Positions 6,237 through 9,100 of a stretch of DNA of 9,100 nt are shown piece after piece (within the stretch, counting starts at the first letter, position 1; each line of letters opens with the position of its first letter). The stretch covers positions 1-9,100 of the forward strand of contig CAKOVA010000068.1 of NCBI GenBank assembly GCA_934120735.1. The letters are read 5' to 3'. The position numbers and the translations under genes are program-made. The notes under the pieces are model-generated. The model saw only the letters and a list, made by a program, of their open reading frames with translations. It did not search any database and had not been told where the DNA came from. Source of the DNA: an uncultured Prevotella sp. (GTDB lineage Bacteria; Bacteroidota; Bacteroidia; Bacteroidales; Bacteroidaceae).

Positions 6237-8831
6237 ATGAAAAAAGCAAGCCTAATCCTTTTGATGCTATTGTGTTTCCAACTCAGCCAAGCATCTTTAA
6301 TTTTCAAAGACAACGAACAGCGACAAGAGGTCCTTCAAACTTTTAATGAAAGAATGAAACAAATAGGACCGAAATTCTTTGACATCAAGGGGTTAAAGTT
6401 GACAAATGACGAACTGGATGCCTTGCATTTTCTATATGCTTACATGCCTGTAGCCGACGTCACTGACTACCCTACTCGTTTTTACTTAGAGAATATCCGA
6501 AGTACTTTCACCACACAACGAGCTATGCCCTGGGGAACAAAGGTTCCACAGCTGTTGTTTCGCCATTTTGTCATGCCGCTACGTGTCAACAACGAAAACC
6601 TTGACGATGCCAGAAAGGTTTTTTATGGCATGCTGAAAGACCGCATTCAAGGTATGAGCATGCAAGATGCAATCCTGGAAGTGAACCATTGGTGCCACGA
6701 ACATGTCACCTATACCCCATCCGATGCCCGTACGCTGTCTCCGTTAGCCTGCATGAAGAACGCACAGGGACGCTGCGGAGAAGAGAGTACTTTTACCGTT
6801 GCTGCGCTCAGAGCAGTGGGCATTCCGGCCCGACAAGTATACACCCCACGATGGGCCCACACTGACGATAACCATGCATGGGTAGAGGCTTGGGCAGACG
6901 GCAAGTGGTATTTCTTGGGCGCCTGTGAACCCGAGCCGGTACTGAACCTTGGTTGGTTCAATGCGCCGGCATCGAGAGCCATGCTCATGCACACAAGGGT
7001 TTTCGGGCATTATGACGGACCTGAAGAGATTGTTCTACGCACTTCCAATTTTACGGACATCAACCTGATTGACCATTATGCCGAGACCGCACGAGTAGAC
7101 TTTACCGTTGTGGACCAAAATGGAAACCCCGTCAATCACGCACAGGTAGATTTCAAGATATACAACTATGCTGAATTTTATACAGCGGTAAGGAAATTTA
7201 CGGATCAACAGGGCAAAACGTTCCTCACAGCTGGCAAAGGCGACCTGCTGGTTTGGGCCTCAAAAGATGGATATTACGGGTTTTCCAAAGCATCGTTTGG
7301 CAAGGATCAACAAGTAACCATTCGTCTCAACCGATCACAGGAGACCGACTTGGAGAGAAAAATCCACCCGATAGACTCCCTTGACATAGTGCCTCCGCCA
7401 GAGAAAGCACGAATACCACGAGTGACAGAGGAAATGAATGCAAAGAATAAACTTAGATTTGCGCAAGAAGACAGCATCAGAAAAGCATACGAATCAAAAT
7501 TCTATCATGCTGCAAATAAGAGTGAACTGTCACAATTGTTAGTGAAAGCACGAGGCAACTGGCGGGTCATCAAGAACTTTTATGACAAGTACCCAGAGAA
7601 AGAAGGAAGAGTATTGTCGCTTTTGAAAACATTGAGCGACAAAGATTTGCGTGATATCTCCATGGATATTCTCGAAGATCATCTCTTGGCGAAGAGCAAC
7701 CAATTGAGTCCAAGAGTTGAAAACGAAATGATTATCCTGCCCTTCAAACAGCAATTGCAAAATGCCTTTGACGCAGCAACAACCAAAAAGTTTCAGCAAA
7801 ATCCGGCATTGCTTGTTGAATGGATTCAAAAAAACATACGCATCAACCCAGATAACGAGGCCTTAAAAATTGCACAAACGCCCATCGGCGTGTGGAAGTC
7901 AAGGTTTACAGATGCTCGCTCAAGAGATATTTTCTTTGTCGACTTGGCCCGCAGTATTGGCATCGAAGCACGAAAGGACGTGGTTACTTCTAAAGTTCAA
8001 TATCGCCAAAATGCCCAATGGATGGATGTTGATTTTGAGACAGAAAAACAGAAAACAGCTCCAAAAGGGAAGTTGGTTTTAAGCTATTCTCCCTCCAAAT
8101 ACCTGGATGACCCTAAATATTATAACCATTTCAGCATCAGCAAAATAGAAAATGGTATTCCAGTTTTGCTAAACTTTGATGAAGGTCAGGTTGACATGGG
8201 CGGCGGAACAAGCTGGAAAAACACATTCAAGAATGGGACGAACCTGGATACTGGAACTTATTTCCTGGTCACCGGCACTCGCATGGCCAGTGGAAATGTG
8301 AAAGAGAGCCATCAGATATTCAACATCGTGGAAGGACAAACGACAACGATTGACTTGAAACTTCGTACCTCCAAAACAGAGATCAGCGTGATTGGTAACT
8401 TTGATAGCGAGTCGAAGTTTGTGAAAGACGCCCAAGAGGTAAGCATCCTGTCGCAAACAGGGAGAGGATATTTTGTGTTGGGCCTTATCGGTGTGGGACA
8501 AGAACCCACCAACCACACCCTGCGCGACATTGCTAAGCTGAAAGACGAATTTGACCGTTTGGGCAGACCTTTTGTACTTTTGTTCGAGTCAGAAGCGGAA
8601 GCCAAGAAGTTCAAGTCCAGTGACTTTGGAATACTACCCAACAAGACTATTTTTGGTATAGACAAGGATGGTGCTATTAAGAAGCAGATTGTGGCACAAA
8701 TGAAGCTACAAGATGCTCGCCAGTTGCCCATCTTCATCATTGCCGACACCTTTAACCGCGTGGTATTTTTATCTCAAGGATATACCATTGGTCTTGGGGA
8801 ACAACTGTATAACACGCTAAGCAAATTGTAA
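6237..8831 (+). CDS. Secreted transglutaminase-like multidomain protein
   Basis: This 864-residue exported protein has unknown substrate. Residues 1-19 are a Sec signal peptide (KK, hydrophobic core, likely cleavage after SQA at 17-19); the C at 13 is not in a good lipobox. A transglutaminase-core domain follows (about 130-235), with C180 in GRCGEES and H213 in DNHAWVEAW. The residue expected to be the triad aspartate, 15 after the histidine, is G228, with E231 nearby. About 285-365 resembles a beta-sandwich of the carboxypeptidase-regulatory/Ig type (VVDQNGNPV... to a run ending VTIRLNR). A charged helical stretch covers about 375-520. About 530-620 looks like a second transglutaminase-like unit with serine (S562) at the cysteine position. 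The last 120 residues look like a thioredoxin fold with a cis-Pro candidate (P831) and no cysteines. Such domains often act in peptide or cell-envelope metabolism, but catalysis is not assured here. It follows cutC by 12 bases. Confidence 0.8.
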   Translation: MKKASLILLMLLCFQLSQASLIFKDNEQRQEVLQTFNERMKQIGPKFFDIKGLKLTNDELDALHFLYAYMPVADVTDYPTRFYLENIRSTFTTQRAMPWGTKVPQLLFRHFVMPLRVNNENLDDARKVFYGMLKDRIQGMSMQDAILEVNHWCHEHVTYTPSDARTLSPLACMKNAQGRCGEESTFTVAALRAVGIPARQVYTPRWAHTDDNHAWVEAWADGKWYFLGACEPEPVLNLGWFNAPASRAMLMHTRVFGHYDGPEEIVLRTSNFTDINLIDHYAETARVDFTVVDQNGNPVNHAQVDFKIYNYAEFYTAVRKFTDQQGKTFLTAGKGDLLVWASKDGYYGFSKASFGKDQQVTIRLNRSQETDLERKIHPIDSLDIVPPPEKARIPRVTEEMNAKNKLRFAQEDSIRKAYESKFYHAANKSELSQLLVKARGNWRVIKNFYDKYPEKEGRVLSLLKTLSDKDLRDISMDILEDHLLAKSNQLSPRVENEMIILPFKQQLQNAFDAATTKKFQQNPALLVEWIQKNIRINPDNEALKIAQTPIGVWKSRFTDARSRDIFFVDLARSIGIEARKDVVTSKVQYRQNAQWMDVDFETEKQKTAPKGKLVLSYSPSKYLDDPKYYNHFSISKIENGIPVLLNFDEGQVDMGGGTSWKNTFKNGTNLDTGTYFLVTGTRMASGNVKESHQIFNIVEGQTTTIDLKLRTSKTEISVIGNFDSESKFVKDAQEVSILSQTGRGYFVLGLIGVGQEPTNHTLRDIAKLKDEFDRLGRPFVLLFESEAEAKKFKSSDFGILPNKTIFGIDKDGAIKKQIVAQMKLQDARQLPIFIIADTFNRVVFLSQGYTIGLGEQLYNTLSKL

Positions 8832-9100
8832 TTAGTGTTCGCTGAATTAATAAATTGCCATGACTGCAAAGCAGCGGACTCTAAACTTTGCAATGGCATT
8901 TGTCCATAAATTGAGCTTAATTTCGAAAAGAGCAAGACAAAGTTCCCTGAGGAACTTCATCACGTTCTTGACAAAGTAGCACATTCCTGTCCAACATTCT
9001 GCTGTTTCTGGAAGCTTGGCTCTGATGTTATTGGCTCGATAGACTCTCTTGCCTGTGCCGAAAGAGTATTCGACTTCGTTTCGTTCTCCGACGGCCTTGG
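8832..9100 (-). mobile_element. Insertion sequence, one end (continues past the right edge)
   Basis: This covers the transposase end and the short stretch up to the transglutaminase stop. The terminal inverted repeat and target duplication cannot be identified because the other end of the element is not in the window. The left boundary given is the earliest plausible one if the insertion did not enter the gene. Confidence 0.55.
8847..9100 (-). CDS. Insertion-sequence transposase, C-terminal end (partial)
   Basis: Reading the - strand from the window edge gives 83 residues in one frame ending at TAA (8849-8847). The start and the first part are outside the window, so this is cut by the edge rather than shown to be broken. 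It begins KAVGERNEVEYSFGTGKRVY, and RN.VE..FG..KR is the C-terminal motif of DDE transposases of the IS4/IS5/IS1182 type, with the last catalytic glutamate in the RN..E segment. It ends in a hydrophobic helix (TGMCYFVKNVMKFL) common in this group. The protein would use the element's own DDE chemistry to cut and join its ends. The stop is only 15 bases from the transglutaminase stop, so the element's terminal inverted repeat should lie in about 8832-8846 or overlap the gene's end. Family assignment is from memory of the motif. Confidence 0.75.
   Translation of the reverse strand, partial: KAVGERNEVEYSFGTGKRVYRANNIRAKLPETAECWTGMCYFVKNVMKFLRELCLALFEIKLNLWTNAIAKFRVRCFAVMAIY

Noticed and set aside
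6237..6293. Lipoprotein signal for the transglutaminase-like protein (C13)
   Set aside because: The residues before the cysteine (MLL) do not fit a lipobox, and a normal signal peptidase I site (SQA) follows at 17-19.
8312..8749. Antisense open frame of 145 codons inside the transglutaminase-like gene
   Set aside because: Same reason: it overlaps well-supported coding sequence in the other strand and resembles no known protein.
8850..8900. Imperfect inverted repeat TGCCATGACTGCAAAG / CTTTGCAATGGCA after the transglutaminase stop, considered as its terminator
   Set aside because: It lies inside the transposase coding frame, the pairing is broken, and there is no T-run after it.

Overview
The window looks like a chromosomal segment of a Bacteroidota bacterium, most likely Prevotella or a close relative. 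Three things suggest this: promoter elements of the TAnnTTTG type, A-rich translation starts without clear Shine-Dalgarno motifs, and protein variants that I know from Bacteroidales (a single-domain mannose-1-phosphate guanylyltransferase, a transketolase with an SDG cofactor motif, and a large secreted transglutaminase-like protein). The genus is an inference.

Layout. Bases 1-285 are the 3' part of a group II intron on the + strand, with domains V and VI recognisable and no maturase reading frame in view. After 127 AT-rich bases comes a GT-B glycosyltransferase gene (413-1591, +). It converges on a mannose-1-phosphate guanylyltransferase gene (1676-2743, -). A 188-base divergent region (2744-2931) holds promoter elements for the guanylyltransferase and for a rightward series of four genes: transketolase (2932-4953), ribose-5-phosphate isomerase B (4961-5401), a copper-homeostasis-type CutC protein (5463-6224), and a secreted 864-residue transglutaminase-like protein (6237-8831). 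A strong intrinsic terminator lies between rpiB and cutC and ends only about 18 bases before the cutC start. At the right edge is the 3' end of an insertion-sequence transposase on the - strand. It has no start codon in the window, and its stop lies 15 bases from the transglutaminase stop.

How the genes relate. Transketolase and RpiB are two enzymes of the non-oxidative pentose phosphate pathway and are almost certainly co-transcribed. CutC and the transglutaminase-like gene are 12 bases apart and probably form a second unit, expressed by terminator read-through or an unseen promoter. The guanylyltransferase supplies GDP-mannose for surface glycans, and the nearby glycosyltransferase may act in a related pathway, though its substrates cannot be read from sequence.

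I did not find a clearly new biological system. The points most worth checking are an inverted repeat in intron domain VI that could hide the branch point, the terminator placed against the cutC start, and the unusual secreted protein with an incomplete transglutaminase triad, a degenerate second transglutaminase-like domain and a cysteine-less thioredoxin-like end.
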